From NCBI RefSeq assembly GCF_003663845.1, contig NZ_RCCA01000001.1:3596001-3660000 (forward strand): a DNA stretch of 64,000 bases. The letters are read 5' to 3'. The position numbers were made by a program, and so were the translations under genes. This stretch comes from Chryseobacterium sp. 7. GTDB taxonomy: Bacteria; Bacteroidota; Bacteroidia; Flavobacteriales; Weeksellaceae. Position 1 is the stretch's first letter; each line of letters opens with the position of its first letter. The notes beneath the pieces were generated by a model. The model searched no databases. It was not told the DNA's origin and saw only the letters and a list, made by a program, of their open reading frames with translations. Below are positions 9,183 through 19,382 of this stretch, one piece after another.

Positions 9183-9228
9183 CGGTGCAGGGTCCTTCCC
9201 TCAAAAATTAATCAAAAAACCTGCATCG
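9183..9228. repeat. Short inverted repeat upstream of a family B gene
   Basis: CGGTGCAGG and CCTGCATCG can pair over 9 bp with one wobble around a 28-nt loop. It lies 50 nt before the ATG at 9278. It may be a leader structure or the end of the preceding transcript. Confidence 0.35.
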
Positions 9229-9277
9229 GAGACAAAATATAAACACAACTATTTACATTTTATCGTATCAAGTCGTA

Positions 9278-9712
9278 ATGGAATATAAAAATATTAATAT
9301 CGGTGAATTAATAAAAAAAAGGGTTCAATATTTAGGTATTAATTCAGACCGGATATGTTCTTTCATGAAAATAAATGAAAAAGAAATCGAAGAGATGTAT
9401 CATCATAACAATATAGATACTGATGTACTTTTAAAATGGAGTAAGTTACTTGAATATGATTTTTTCAGGCTGTATAGCCAGCACTTAATTCTGTATGCTC
9501 CTCAAACCGCGGTAAAAAAACAGACCTTAAAAGAAGGACTTCCTCAATTTCGCAAAAATATATACACCAAAGAATTAATAGATTTTATTTTAGACTTGAT
9601 AAAAAGTGAAAAAAAAACAAAAACTGAAATTATAGTTGAATATCGCATTCCAAAAACAACTCTATACAAATGGATTGCGAAAGACGGTATGCTTAATAAT
9701 GATATTAATTGA
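9278..9712 (+). CDS. Small protein with two DNA-binding regions, family B (second copy)
   Basis: A 144-residue paralogue of the protein at 1119-1559. The N-terminal 60 residues are Xre-like. The shared core LLEYDFFRLYSQHLILYAPQ is identical in both. The C-terminal HTH reads IPKTTLYKWIAKD. Unlike the other copy, this one has no family A partner next to it. It is followed by a bidirectional terminator shared with katG. A regulatory role is inferred only from the two HTH regions. Confidence 0.7.
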   Translation: MEYKNINIGELIKKRVQYLGINSDRICSFMKINEKEIEEMYHHNNIDTDVLLKWSKLLEYDFFRLYSQHLILYAPQTAVKKQTLKEGLPQFRKNIYTKELIDFILDLIKSEKKTKTEIIVEYRIPKTTLYKWIAKDGMLNNDIN

Positions 9713-9735
9713 TACTGCATTTTAAATGTAAACAA

Positions 9736-9761
9736 AAAAGACAGCATCTCTGCTGTCTTTT
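9736..9761. terminator. Bidirectional terminator between convergent genes
   Basis: The stem AAAAGACAGCA / TGCTGTCTTTT (11 bp, perfect) has a 4-nt loop and A-rich and T-rich flanks. It lies between the plus-strand gene ending at 9712 and katG, which ends at 9781 on the minus strand. Confidence 0.85.
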
Positions 9762-9780
9762 CCATTTTTCATTTTATTTA

Positions 9781-12066
<2,286 letters not shown>

Positions 12067-12123
12067 TTATTTTATTTTTTATATTGATTAATACAGTTTA
12101 AATTCTCTGTTGTAATAACAAGA

Positions 12124-12154
12124 CAAACCTACAACGTTTGATCGATAAATACAA
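12124..12154 (-). promoter_or_regulatory. katG promoter
   Basis: On the minus strand TTG (12,154-12,152), a 20-nt spacer and TAGGTTTG (12,131-12,124) fit the Bacteroidota consensus TTG-N19-21-TAnnTTTG. The leader to the katG ATG would be about 57 nt. Confidence 0.6.
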
Positions 12155-12176
12155 TCTATTAATTTTTATTTCAACG

Positions 12177-12191
12177 ATAGTTAAAAACTAT
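12177..12191. promoter_or_regulatory. OxyR-type operator upstream of katG
   Basis: ATAGTTAAAAACTAT matches every fixed position of the classic OxyR half-pair ATAGnTnnnAnCTAT. It lies just upstream of the katG -33 element, where an activator would sit. Binding by an OxyR encoded elsewhere in the genome is inferred. Confidence 0.55.
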
Positions 12192-12510
12192 AAATAAATA
12201 TTTTTAACAGCATAAGAAATTGGATAAAATTGAGGTATTAAGTTAGTCATTTTTCAGATTAACTTCAATAAAAACAGCAGTATACCACGCAATTTAGAAT
12301 TACTCAACGTAAGAATTTGAGAAGGAAATAAGCCGGATGTTGAAGGAGGGAAATTTAATAGCATTATGAAAAATAACTTGATCATTTCTGAAAAAATATA
12401 CTATTTAAAGAATTTCTAAAAGAACTTCCAGCTTCCATCACCCAGATTCCATCATCCTCACTAAAAATAAATTAACTACCTTTATATTATACAAATATGA
12501 AACACCGGCT
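12192..12510. other. Intergenic region between katG and the haem-binding gene
   Basis: About 320 nt without a convincing gene. A degenerate promoter element, TACCTTTA, lies at 12,477-12,484 for the gene at 12,511. I see nothing else. Confidence 0.5.
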
Positions 12511-12978
12511 ATGAAAAAAATAATTGTTATCCTTCTTGTTGCATTTATCATCATTCAGTTTTTCCCGATTGATAAAACGAATCCGTCACCTACCCCAGGT
12601 ATGGATTTTATGAAGATTAAAAACACTCCGGAGAAAATTGCACGTACTCTTAGAACGTCATGCTATGACTGCCATTCCAATGAAACAAAATATCCCTGGT
12701 ATGCCAATATCTCCCCTACTTCGTGGTGGGTAAAAAATCATATTGATGAAGGCAGAAAACATCTTAATTTTTCTACCTTTGCAGTATATGAACCTAAGAG
12801 ACAGCTTCATAAACTGGAAGAATGTATAGAAATGGTTGAGAAAAAAGAAATGCCGCTTGAGTCTTATTATTTAGGGCATCAGGACGCCAAACTGTCTGAT
12901 GAACAGCGTGCAGATCTTATTCAATATTTCAAAAAAGTAAAAGAAGACACAGAGCGAGGAATCATGTTTAATAAGTAA
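12511..12978 (+). CDS. Haem-binding domain protein (periplasmic c-type cytochrome-like)
   Basis: A 155-residue exported protein. Residues 1-20 form an uncleaved or cleaved signal helix. The haem-attachment motif CYDCH lies near residue 51 and continues as SNETKYPWYANISPTSWWV, characteristic of the small haem-binding domain family of Bacteroidota. It probably carries one covalently bound haem on the outer face of the inner membrane. It is followed after 4 nt by a DCC-family gene, so the two are likely cotranscribed. The electron-transfer partner is not known. Confidence 0.85.
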   Translation: MKKIIVILLVAFIIIQFFPIDKTNPSPTPGMDFMKIKNTPEKIARTLRTSCYDCHSNETKYPWYANISPTSWWVKNHIDEGRKHLNFSTFAVYEPKRQLHKLEECIEMVEKKEMPLESYYLGHQDAKLSDEQRADLIQYFKKVKEDTERGIMFNK

Positions 12979-12982
12979 AGCG

Positions 12983-13393
12983 ATGGAAAACTGGGAAAAT
13001 AAACATATTGTATTTTTTGACGGAGATTGCGGAGTTTGCAATTTCTGGGTGCAGTGGATTTTGGAGCGGGACACAAAAGACCAATTTATGTTTGCTTCTC
13101 TTCAATCTGATTTTGGGCAGCAGTTTTTATCCGAAAGAGGATTAGAAACTAATGTCTTCAATACCATGTATCTGTGGAAACCGGGACGTTATTATCAGAT
13201 AAAATCTAAGGCTGTACTTGAAATTGCCAATTTACTGGGAGGAGTTTATAAACTTTCTTTTGTTGGGAAAATTTTTCCTGCATTCCTCAGTGACAAAATG
13301 TATGATGTTATTTCCAGAAACAGGATGAAACTGGCCAATCAGAAGTGTTATTTACCGGATCAGCATCAGAAGAAAAAGTTTATTCAGGTGTAA
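12983..13393 (+). CDS. DCC-family (DUF393) thiol-disulfide oxidoreductase-like protein
   Basis: A 136-residue cytoplasmic protein. The defining motif FFDGDCGVCN (DxxCxxC) lies near residues 12-21. The rest fits the DUF393 fold, with FASLQS and a long central helix. The family is named for its thioredoxin-like cysteine pair; its substrates are not known. It starts 4 nt after the haem-binding gene and probably shares its transcript. It ends before a long imperfect inverted repeat. Confidence 0.85.
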   Translation: MENWENKHIVFFDGDCGVCNFWVQWILERDTKDQFMFASLQSDFGQQFLSERGLETNVFNTMYLWKPGRYYQIKSKAVLEIANLLGGVYKLSFVGKIFPAFLSDKMYDVISRNRMKLANQKCYLPDQHQKKKFIQV

Positions 13394-13425
13394 TTATTCT
13401 GACAATTCATTTAACTTATAAAAAT

Positions 13426-13483
13426 GCCATTCCGTAAGAATTTCCTGCAATATTAATTTTTTGACAGGTTCCTACGGAATGAC
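13426..13483. terminator. Long imperfect inverted repeat between convergent genes
   Basis: GCCATTCCGTA pairs with TACGGAATGAC (one mismatch), and the inner parts TTTCCTG and CAGGTT extend the stem. It lies between convergent genes ending at 13,393 and 13,601. It is probably a terminator or a REP-like intergenic element. Confidence 0.5.
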
Positions 13484-13600
13484 AAATAAGACATATAGTT
13501 GTTTTTGTTTAATGTTTAATTAATGGAAATTAAACTGAAGAACAGTCTCTTACCAGCTTAATCAATTATCAATTATCAATTATTACCCATTGCTCATTAC

Positions 13601-15040
13601 TTATAAATTAAGCGACCATACAGAATAAGAATTCGGCGGACACTGGATTTTCACCCATTTGTCTCCCTGAGTAGTTGGATACCAGTTTGAATTTCCAGTA
13701 AAATCTTTGATCTGCTGGCTGCTCCAATTGGTTTCTATCCATCTTTCCTGCCAACTGGAGGAAGTGTTAATGTAAACAACAAGTCCGGGATTTCCATTAT
13801 ATCCGTTACGTCTTGCGATGTATTCGTCATTATCGGTATATAGAATGGAAGTTGTTCCGGTAGCTTTATTATTATGAATCCATATCAGATTATTCAGTTT
13901 CTCTTTATTTAACCATTCTTCATAATCTCTGTAGAAAATGGTAGGATAACCTTCATGGGTTAAGATATAGGCATATGCAGGCATCTTGTTGTAAATCACA
14001 TCTGTGTCATGATTGGCCACAAAGGTTACTGCTTTGTACGGATTTCTTTTCCACATCATATCATCATTCAGAGCATTTAAGTTTCCATTATCAAAAGCTT
14101 CATCCATTTTATAATAAGCGGCAAAATCAAATACGGAACTGTTGGCATTGTTTGCCCACCACTCCAGAGTATTTACGTTAGAATCCCATAGTTCTCCTAC
14201 AGAAAATCCTCCTACATTAGAATTCCATGCATTAACAACCCATGGGCCGAAACCTTTCACATAGTCGAATCTCCAGCCGTCAAATTTCATGACGTTTTTA
14301 TAATATTTTGCCACAGAATCGTCTCTTCCCCACAGCCAGTCCTGTACATAAGGGTTGGCATGGCACAAATCGGGAAACCCGCCAAAGGCCCCTTCATCAT
14401 TATTTCCGTAGGAATTTTTATAAAAATCATTATAACTTCTTGGAAATTTCCCTGATGCTACTCCTGAAAAATTAGTCCAGGTATTGGTACCTGTGTAAGG
14501 ATTGGCTTCAGATTGTCCGCCACTATTGTGATTAATTACAATATCAGCGTATACCTGCATATTTTCGGCATGTGCTTTGGTAATTAATGCTTCCAGTTCG
14601 GTTCTGGATCCGAAGCGGGTCTCTACGCTTCCATTCTGGTTAAAATTTCCAAAATCATAATAATCTGTAGGATCATACCCCATAGAATAAGCTCCGTTCT
14701 GTGCTTTTGATGCCGGTGGTAACCATACAGCACCAATTCCTGCATCAGACCAGGCTGTCAGCTTATCCTTAACGGTATTCCACCAGTTGCCTCCGTCCGG
14801 AACATCCCAATAGAAACCTTGCATAAGCACTCCTCCGCCCGGGCCGGATACAAATTTACCCTGCAGAGATCCGGATCCGTTTCCGGTACTGAAAGGGCGG
14901 CCGTCATGATGGGTTACATTCACGGTTTTGTTGTGAACCTCTTCCTGTTTGGAGGGTTCTGTCATCAATTCATCACTTGTACGGCATGAGCTTACTAATG
15001 CTAAAGCCAGTAGTGAAAGGAAAAAGTTAGTTTTTTTCAT
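13601..15040 (-). CDS. Secreted alpha-amylase (GH13) lipoprotein
   Basis: A 479-residue glycoside hydrolase. The signal peptide ends in a lipobox, VSSC at residues 16-19, so it is a lipoprotein. The GH13 motifs are in order: ADIVINHN (region I), GWRFDYVKG with the nucleophile Asp (region II), GELWDSN with the acid-base Glu (region III), and VANHDTD (region IV). A C-terminal beta-domain follows. It would cleave alpha-1,4-glucan outside the cytoplasm. It resembles the compact amylase subfamilies of plants and archaea more than the maltogenic ones. It stands alone, without a sus-type transporter nearby. Confidence 0.93.
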   Translation of the reverse strand: MKKTNFFLSLLALALVSSCRTSDELMTEPSKQEEVHNKTVNVTHHDGRPFSTGNGSGSLQGKFVSGPGGGVLMQGFYWDVPDGGNWWNTVKDKLTAWSDAGIGAVWLPPASKAQNGAYSMGYDPTDYYDFGNFNQNGSVETRFGSRTELEALITKAHAENMQVYADIVINHNSGGQSEANPYTGTNTWTNFSGVASGKFPRSYNDFYKNSYGNNDEGAFGGFPDLCHANPYVQDWLWGRDDSVAKYYKNVMKFDGWRFDYVKGFGPWVVNAWNSNVGGFSVGELWDSNVNTLEWWANNANSSVFDFAAYYKMDEAFDNGNLNALNDDMMWKRNPYKAVTFVANHDTDVIYNKMPAYAYILTHEGYPTIFYRDYEEWLNKEKLNNLIWIHNNKATGTTSILYTDNDEYIARRNGYNGNPGLVVYINTSSSWQERWIETNWSSQQIKDFTGNSNWYPTTQGDKWVKIQCPPNSYSVWSLNL

Positions 15041-15213
15041 CGTAATAATTAATTATCATTCTATTAAACAATATACAATTTTATTGAAAACAAATTCAAA
15101 CGACAGGGAAATATTTTAATTTTTCACAATAAATAAAGTAGAAAAGCATTTAGATTTTTCATTAAAAAATCATAAATTTTTAAGATTCTCGAAGTCATTT
15201 TTCTTTTAATGCA

Positions 15214-15221
15214 TATATTTG
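15214..15221 (+). promoter_or_regulatory. TAnnTTTG element directly before the DUF4290-murA operon
   Basis: TATATTTG ends only 6 nt before the ATG at 15,228. Transcription would start at or very near the start codon, implying a leaderless or almost leaderless message. Confidence 0.5.
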
Positions 15222-15227
15222 CATACT

Positions 15228-15893
15228 ATGGAATACAATACCCAAAAAACTCAGCTTCATATGCCGGAATATGGCAGAATAATACAACAGTTGGTTGAGC
15301 GCTGCAAAGAACTTCCTACCAAAGAGGAAAGGAACGAAATGGCTATGGCAATCATCGATTTTATGGGTCAGAGAAACCCACAACTTCGCGACGAAGAAAA
15401 TTATAAACATAAACTTTGGGACCATCTTTATATTCTTGCTAATCATGATCTGGATGTAGATTCTCCTTATCCGTTCCCCACTATGGAACAATTAGCAGAA
15501 AAACCTAAAAGAATGGAATATCCAAAACTTCAGGGTGACTTTAAGTTTTACGGAAAAAGTATTCTTCAATTGATAGAAAAAGCAATCGAACTGGAACAGG
15601 GTGATGAAAAAGAAGCCCTTATCGAAGTGATTGCCAACAATATGAAGAAATCTTATAATGTCTATAATAAAGAACATGTGACGGATGATGTAATTTTCCG
15701 CCACCTGAAAGAACTGTCTGAAAACAGGTTGGATCTTACAGGAATAGATTCTCTTGAGAAAAGTAAAATCTATTACACCAGCAATAACAACAACCGAAAT
15801 AACAACAATAACAACAACAGGAATAACAACAATAATAAAAATAACCAGCCTAATAAGAGAAGGCACAATAACAATCATAAAAACAGGAAATAA
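15228..15893 (+). CDS. DUF4290 protein with an asparagine-rich tail
   Basis: A 221-residue cytoplasmic protein. Residues 1-175 form a conserved alpha-helical domain found in Bacteroidota directly upstream of murA. Residues 180-215 are nearly all Asn with scattered Arg and Lys. I chose the ATG at 15,228 over the TTG at 15,219 because the promoter element overlaps the latter. The stop overlaps the murA start (TAATG), so translation is coupled. The function is unknown; the context suggests a link with cell-wall synthesis. Confidence 0.85.
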   Translation: MEYNTQKTQLHMPEYGRIIQQLVERCKELPTKEERNEMAMAIIDFMGQRNPQLRDEENYKHKLWDHLYILANHDLDVDSPYPFPTMEQLAEKPKRMEYPKLQGDFKFYGKSILQLIEKAIELEQGDEKEALIEVIANNMKKSYNVYNKEHVTDDVIFRHLKELSENRLDLTGIDSLEKSKIYYTSNNNNRNNNNNNNRNNNNNKNNQPNKRRHNNNHKNRK

Positions 15894-17200
15894 TGAGTGG
15901 AACATTTCAAATAAGAGGAGGAAAGAGACTGCATGGTGAAATCACTCCACAAGGAGCCAAAAACGAAGCTCTACAAATTTTATGTGCTGTTCTTCTGACG
16001 GACGAAGAAGTAAGAATAAAAAACATTCCGGATATTCATGATGTTAACAGACTGATTGAAATTCTTGGAGATTTTGGAGTAAAAATTACTAAAAACGGAC
16101 AGGGAGATTATACTTTCAAGGCAGATCAGGTTAATTTTGATTATATTAAATCTAACGAGTTCAAAAAAGACGGAGCAAAACTGCGTGGATCCATTATGCT
16201 GATGGGACCGATGCTTGCCCGTTACGGAGAAGCTTATATGCCAACTCCGGGTGGTGACAAAATCGGAAGAAGAAGATTAGATACCCACTTTCAGGGACTT
16301 GTAGAATTAGGTGCTGAATTCAATTATGACGAAGAAGAATATTTCTATTCTTTAAAAGCTAAAGAACTGAGAGGAAAATTCATTCTTCTGGAAGAAGCTT
16401 CTGTAACCGGAACTGCTAACATCGTAATGGCAGCAGCTTTAGCAAAAGGAAAAACAAGAATCTACAACGCAGCGTGCGAACCTTATCTTCAGCAATTATG
16501 CAAAATGCTGAATAGAATGGGAGCCAATATCTCAGGAATCGGATCTAACCTTCTTACGATTGAAGGAGTTGATTACCTTAGAGGAACGGAGCACACAATG
16601 CTTCCGGACATGGTAGAAATCGGATCCTGGATTGGTCTTGCAGCCATGACAAAATCTGAAATCACGATCAAAAATGTAAACTGGAACCAGCTTGGTGTCA
16701 TCCCGAATACATTCAGAAAATTAGGAATTCAGCTTGAGCAAAGTGGTGATGATATCTACATTCCTGCTCAGGAACATTATAAAATTCAGAAATTTATTGA
16801 TGGTTCAATCCTTACTATTTCTGATGCACCTTGGCCAGGATTTACACCGGATTTATTATCGATCATTTTAGTGGTGGCTACTCAGGCAAAAGGAAGTATT
16901 CTTGTTCACCAGAAAATGTTTGAATCCAGATTATTCTTTGTAGATAAATTAATCGATATGGGTGCTCAGATCATTTTATGTGATCCGCACAGAGCTACAG
17001 TAATCGGATTGAATCAGGAAGCTCCGTTAAGAGGAACAACAATGGTTTCCCCTGATATCAGAGCCGGAAATGCCCTTCTTATTGCAGCACTTTCTGCAGA
17101 AGGAAAATCTATTATCCACAATATCGAACAGATTGACAGAGGATATGAAAATATTGATGGAAGACTGAAGGCAATTGGTGCTGACATCGAAAGAATCTAA
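15893..17200 (+). CDS. murA: UDP-N-acetylglucosamine 1-carboxyvinyltransferase
   Basis: A 435-residue enzyme for the first committed step of peptidoglycan synthesis: transfer of enolpyruvate from phosphoenolpyruvate to UDP-GlcNAc. The start holds the KNEAL signature (residues 23-27). The mobile loop reads PTPGGDKIGRRRLD, so the position of the usual catalytic Cys is Asp122, the variant known to give intrinsic fosfomycin resistance in other bacteria. The length is normal. It overlaps DUF4290 by one base and is followed by a strong terminator. Confidence 0.96.
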   Translation: MSGTFQIRGGKRLHGEITPQGAKNEALQILCAVLLTDEEVRIKNIPDIHDVNRLIEILGDFGVKITKNGQGDYTFKADQVNFDYIKSNEFKKDGAKLRGSIMLMGPMLARYGEAYMPTPGGDKIGRRRLDTHFQGLVELGAEFNYDEEEYFYSLKAKELRGKFILLEEASVTGTANIVMAAALAKGKTRIYNAACEPYLQQLCKMLNRMGANISGIGSNLLTIEGVDYLRGTEHTMLPDMVEIGSWIGLAAMTKSEITIKNVNWNQLGVIPNTFRKLGIQLEQSGDDIYIPAQEHYKIQKFIDGSILTISDAPWPGFTPDLLSIILVVATQAKGSILVHQKMFESRLFFVDKLIDMGAQIILCDPHRATVIGLNQEAPLRGTTMVSPDIRAGNALLIAALSAEGKSIIHNIEQIDRGYENIDGRLKAIGADIERI

Positions 17201-17221
17201 AAATATTTTATTTAATGATAG

Positions 17222-17254
17222 AAAAGCGTTCAGAAGACTCTGAACGCTTTTTTG
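17222..17254 (+). terminator. Terminator of the DUF4290-murA operon
   Basis: The stem AAAAGCGTTCAGA / TCTGAACGCTTTT (13 bp, perfect) with a 4-nt loop is followed by further T. It lies 22 nt after the murA stop codon. Confidence 0.9.
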
Positions 17255-17261
17255 TTTAACC

Positions 17262-17309
17262 ACCCCGTCAAAAATTCTTTGAATTTTCGACACCCCTCCA
17301 GAGGAGGGG
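17262..17309. repeat. Intergenic double-hairpin repeat
   Basis: Two adjacent stems: GTCAAAAATTC / GAATTTTCGAC, then CCCCTCC / GGAGGGG with an AGA loop. I recognise this arrangement as a type of dispersed intergenic element in Chryseobacterium genomes; only one copy is present here. Confidence 0.5.
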
Positions 17310-17350
17310 AATTTTGTACCAATCGATTATCTGCTTTTAGTATAAAATAA

Positions 17351-17381
17351 AAAGTGCCCGGTACAAGGAACCGGACACTTT
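17351..17381 (-). terminator. Terminator of the NIL-domain gene
   Basis: AAAGTG-C-CCGGT pairs with ACCGG-A-CACTTT around a 7-nt loop, with one mismatch. The left side is A-rich, which gives a T-run on the minus strand after the gene ending at 17,409. Confidence 0.75.
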
Positions 17382-17408
17382 GAGTAATTAAAACTATATG
17401 AATCTCAC

Positions 17409-17720
17409 TTAAAAATATGTTCTGCAGGTATATTCTACCGTCGTATTGATAAGTTTATTTTTATTCAGATAGACTTCAAGCTGTTGAAAATCTTCTGAAT
17501 TGACATTAATATATAACTGTACTGAACCGAAACTGTATCCGTTCACATACTCCACATTAGCTGACAACACTCTATGACAGATGCCCAATTGATTGTAGAT
17601 GGTATTCATTAAATGCTCAAATTTCATTTTGCCATTCAACTCTATTTCCAATAACAATTCTTTCTTAGGCAGGTTTATTTTATTTTGTAAAACCTGCAGG
17701 CCGGGATTAGGTGTAATCAT
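17409..17720 (-). CDS. Stand-alone NIL-domain protein
   Basis: A 103-residue cytoplasmic protein. Residues 20-100 follow the NIL pattern seen at the C-terminus of MetN, the methionine ABC transporter ATPase: LLLEIELNG, then a helix, LGICHRVLSANVEYV, and FGSVQLYINV. In MetN this ACT-like domain binds methionine and inhibits transport. Here the domain stands alone and no transporter gene is adjacent. A ligand-sensing role is inferred. Its promoter lies inside a strong inverted repeat at 17,795-17,831. Confidence 0.65.
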   Translation of the reverse strand: MITPNPGLQVLQNKINLPKKELLLEIELNGKMKFEHLMNTIYNQLGICHRVLSANVEYVNGYSFGSVQLYINVNSEDFQQLEVYLNKNKLINTTVEYTCRTYF

Positions 17721-17782
17721 CGCTAAACATTTTTTGGTTAAACATTGTCAGATCATCTTGCGCTCTGCATGTAAATCTGTGA

Positions 17783-17831
17783 CAAAAATATAAAAAAATA
17801 TTAGTCCACCAAATTAGTAGACTAATATTTT
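17783..17831 (-). promoter_or_regulatory. Promoter within an inverted-repeat operator, NIL gene
   Basis: On the minus strand TTTG (17,813-17,810), a 19-nt spacer and TATTTTTG (17,790-17,783) form a consensus promoter. The -33 element lies in the centre of a perfect inverted repeat with 12-nt arms, AAAATATTAGTC and GACTAATATTTT (17,795-17,806 and 17,820-17,831). A repressor binding the arms would cover the promoter. Confidence 0.55.
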
Positions 17832-17849
17832 CAAAAATTTAACATAAAA

Positions 17850-17872
17850 AAAGAAGCCTGTTCAGCTTCTTT
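17850..17872 (-). terminator. Terminator of the YiiX-like gene
   Basis: AAAGAAGC / GCTTCTTT with a 7-nt loop and an A-run on the left (T-run on the minus strand), 8 nt after the gene ending at 17,880. Confidence 0.75.
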
Positions 17873-17879
17873 CAATATT

Positions 17880-18551
17880 TTAGAAATTTCCTACTCTTTC
17901 CAGTTTGTCAGAACCGGCAAGTCCATTAGGATTGCAACCTGGCTCACCTTCAGGGACTTTCAGGTTTTTCTTGTTGTAAAATTCTTCCCAGAAAGTGTTT
18001 GTTTTTCCTGTTTTCGGATCAATAAATGTCATGGGTTCCAATTTGAAAATATTTTCTGCCCGAAAAGCTCTTTCCACAAAATCTGAACAGTAATAAGAAC
18101 TTTCATCCAGAATATAGTTGAAATTGTAGGGTTTTCCCAACATCGAATTGGCCTTTGTAAGAGCATCAGGAATTGCTTTCTGATATTCCGGCTTTAAACG
18201 GTAAATGACCACTTCCTGCCCTTCTTCCTTCTGGCCTTTAATAAAATCTTTCAAATCCTGTTTCTGGGAACCACCTTTTGGAGCAGCGTGCAGAACAAAC
18301 ATCTTCCTACCCTCTTTTTCCAGAATTCCTATATGATCAAAAGAAGCTGCCTTTTGTTTTTGAGTTACATTATTAATCGCTCCGGAAAGGCCGGATTCTT
18401 TGGCTGTAACAAAAAGGAGATCTCCATTTTTGAGTTGTATTTTACCCGAATTATGATGACACTGAACCAGCAAAATCATTAAACATAACAAAATCCCAAA
18501 ACCAATAATTTCTTTGATTTTTTTGCTAAAAAATATTTTATATTCAGACAT
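17880..18551 (-). CDS. YiiX/YebB-like permuted papain-fold lipoprotein
   Basis: A 223-residue exported protein. A membrane helix ends in the lipobox LLVQC near residue 30. The circularly permuted NlpC/P60 fold shows GDLLFVTA near residue 43, the catalytic His in FDHIGIL near residue 91, and the catalytic Cys in YYCSDFVERAF near residue 159. The family is thought to cut amide bonds, possibly in lipids or peptidoglycan; the substrate is unknown. It stands alone between terminators. Confidence 0.8.
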   Translation of the reverse strand: MSEYKIFFSKKIKEIIGFGILLCLMILLVQCHHNSGKIQLKNGDLLFVTAKESGLSGAINNVTQKQKAASFDHIGILEKEGRKMFVLHAAPKGGSQKQDLKDFIKGQKEEGQEVVIYRLKPEYQKAIPDALTKANSMLGKPYNFNYILDESSYYCSDFVERAFRAENIFKLEPMTFIDPKTGKTNTFWEEFYNKKNLKVPEGEPGCNPNGLAGSDKLERVGNF

Positions 18552-18652
18552 TCCTTTCTATTTTCGGTGCCAAAATTACAAAATAGAATTCATTACATTT
18601 GTGGGAATATTGATCTATTCTTCACACCAACCCAAACATTTCCCAAACTCTT

Positions 18653-19357
18653 ATGCCACATATTTTATTAGTTGAAGACGATGACAGACTTTCTAAACTG
18701 ATTACAAAAGGATTTCAGGAAGCTGAATTTGAAGTCACTGTAGCATATGACGGAATCACAGGACTGAAGCTGGCGCTACAAAATCATTTTGATCTGGTTG
18801 TGACGGATGTTATATTACCCAAAAAAGACGGCCTGGAATTCTGTCATGAAATCAAAACCTTAAAACCTGATCTTCCGGTCATTATGCTTACTGCATTGGG
18901 AACTACAGATGATAAACTTGAAGGATTTGATGCCGGAGCGGATGATTATCTCACCAAACCTTTTGAAATGCGGGAACTGGTAGCCAGAATAAAAGTGCTT
19001 CTGAAACGTTTTTCACAACAGATCCATCAAAAAATTTCAGTTCTTAAATATGAAGGAATAGAAATGAATCTGGAACAGAAAACCGTGAATCGCGATCATA
19101 CTCCGATAAAATTGACGCCTAAAGAGTTTAATCTTTTAAAATTCATGCTGGAAAACGCTGAAAGGGTTCTTTCCAGAAGTGAAATTGCAGAGAAAGTATG
19201 GGAAACTCATTTTGATACCGGTACCAATTTTATTGATGTTTATATTAATTATCTCCGAAAGAAAATAGATAAAGATTTTGAAACCAAACTGATTCATACC
19301 AAAGCCGGCATGGGATTTATTCTGAAAAAAGACTACGAATCAGGCACTGTACAGTAA
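18653..19357 (+). CDS. OmpR-family response regulator
   Basis: A 234-residue two-domain regulator. The receiver domain (1-120) has the acidic pair EDDD at residues 8-11, the phospho-acceptor Asp in VVTDVILPKKDG near residue 52, and Lys in YLTKPFE near residue 104. The C-terminal winged helix carries LTPKEFNLLKFML and VDVYINYLRKKID-type residues. It is followed after 25 nt by its sensor kinase gene. The signal and targets are not evident; the gene starts about 100 nt from the divergent YiiX-like gene. Confidence 0.93.
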   Translation: MPHILLVEDDDRLSKLITKGFQEAEFEVTVAYDGITGLKLALQNHFDLVVTDVILPKKDGLEFCHEIKTLKPDLPVIMLTALGTTDDKLEGFDAGADDYLTKPFEMRELVARIKVLLKRFSQQIHQKISVLKYEGIEMNLEQKTVNRDHTPIKLTPKEFNLLKFMLENAERVLSRSEIAEKVWETHFDTGTNFIDVYINYLRKKIDKDFETKLIHTKAGMGFILKKDYESGTVQ

Positions 19358-19382
19358 TTATTACGATTAACTAAAAATCCGG

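Noticed and set aside
17721-17880. A SAM-type riboswitch ahead of the methionine-linked NIL gene
   Set aside because: The structure found is an inverted repeat around the promoter itself, upstream of the transcript start; no aptamer core is visible.
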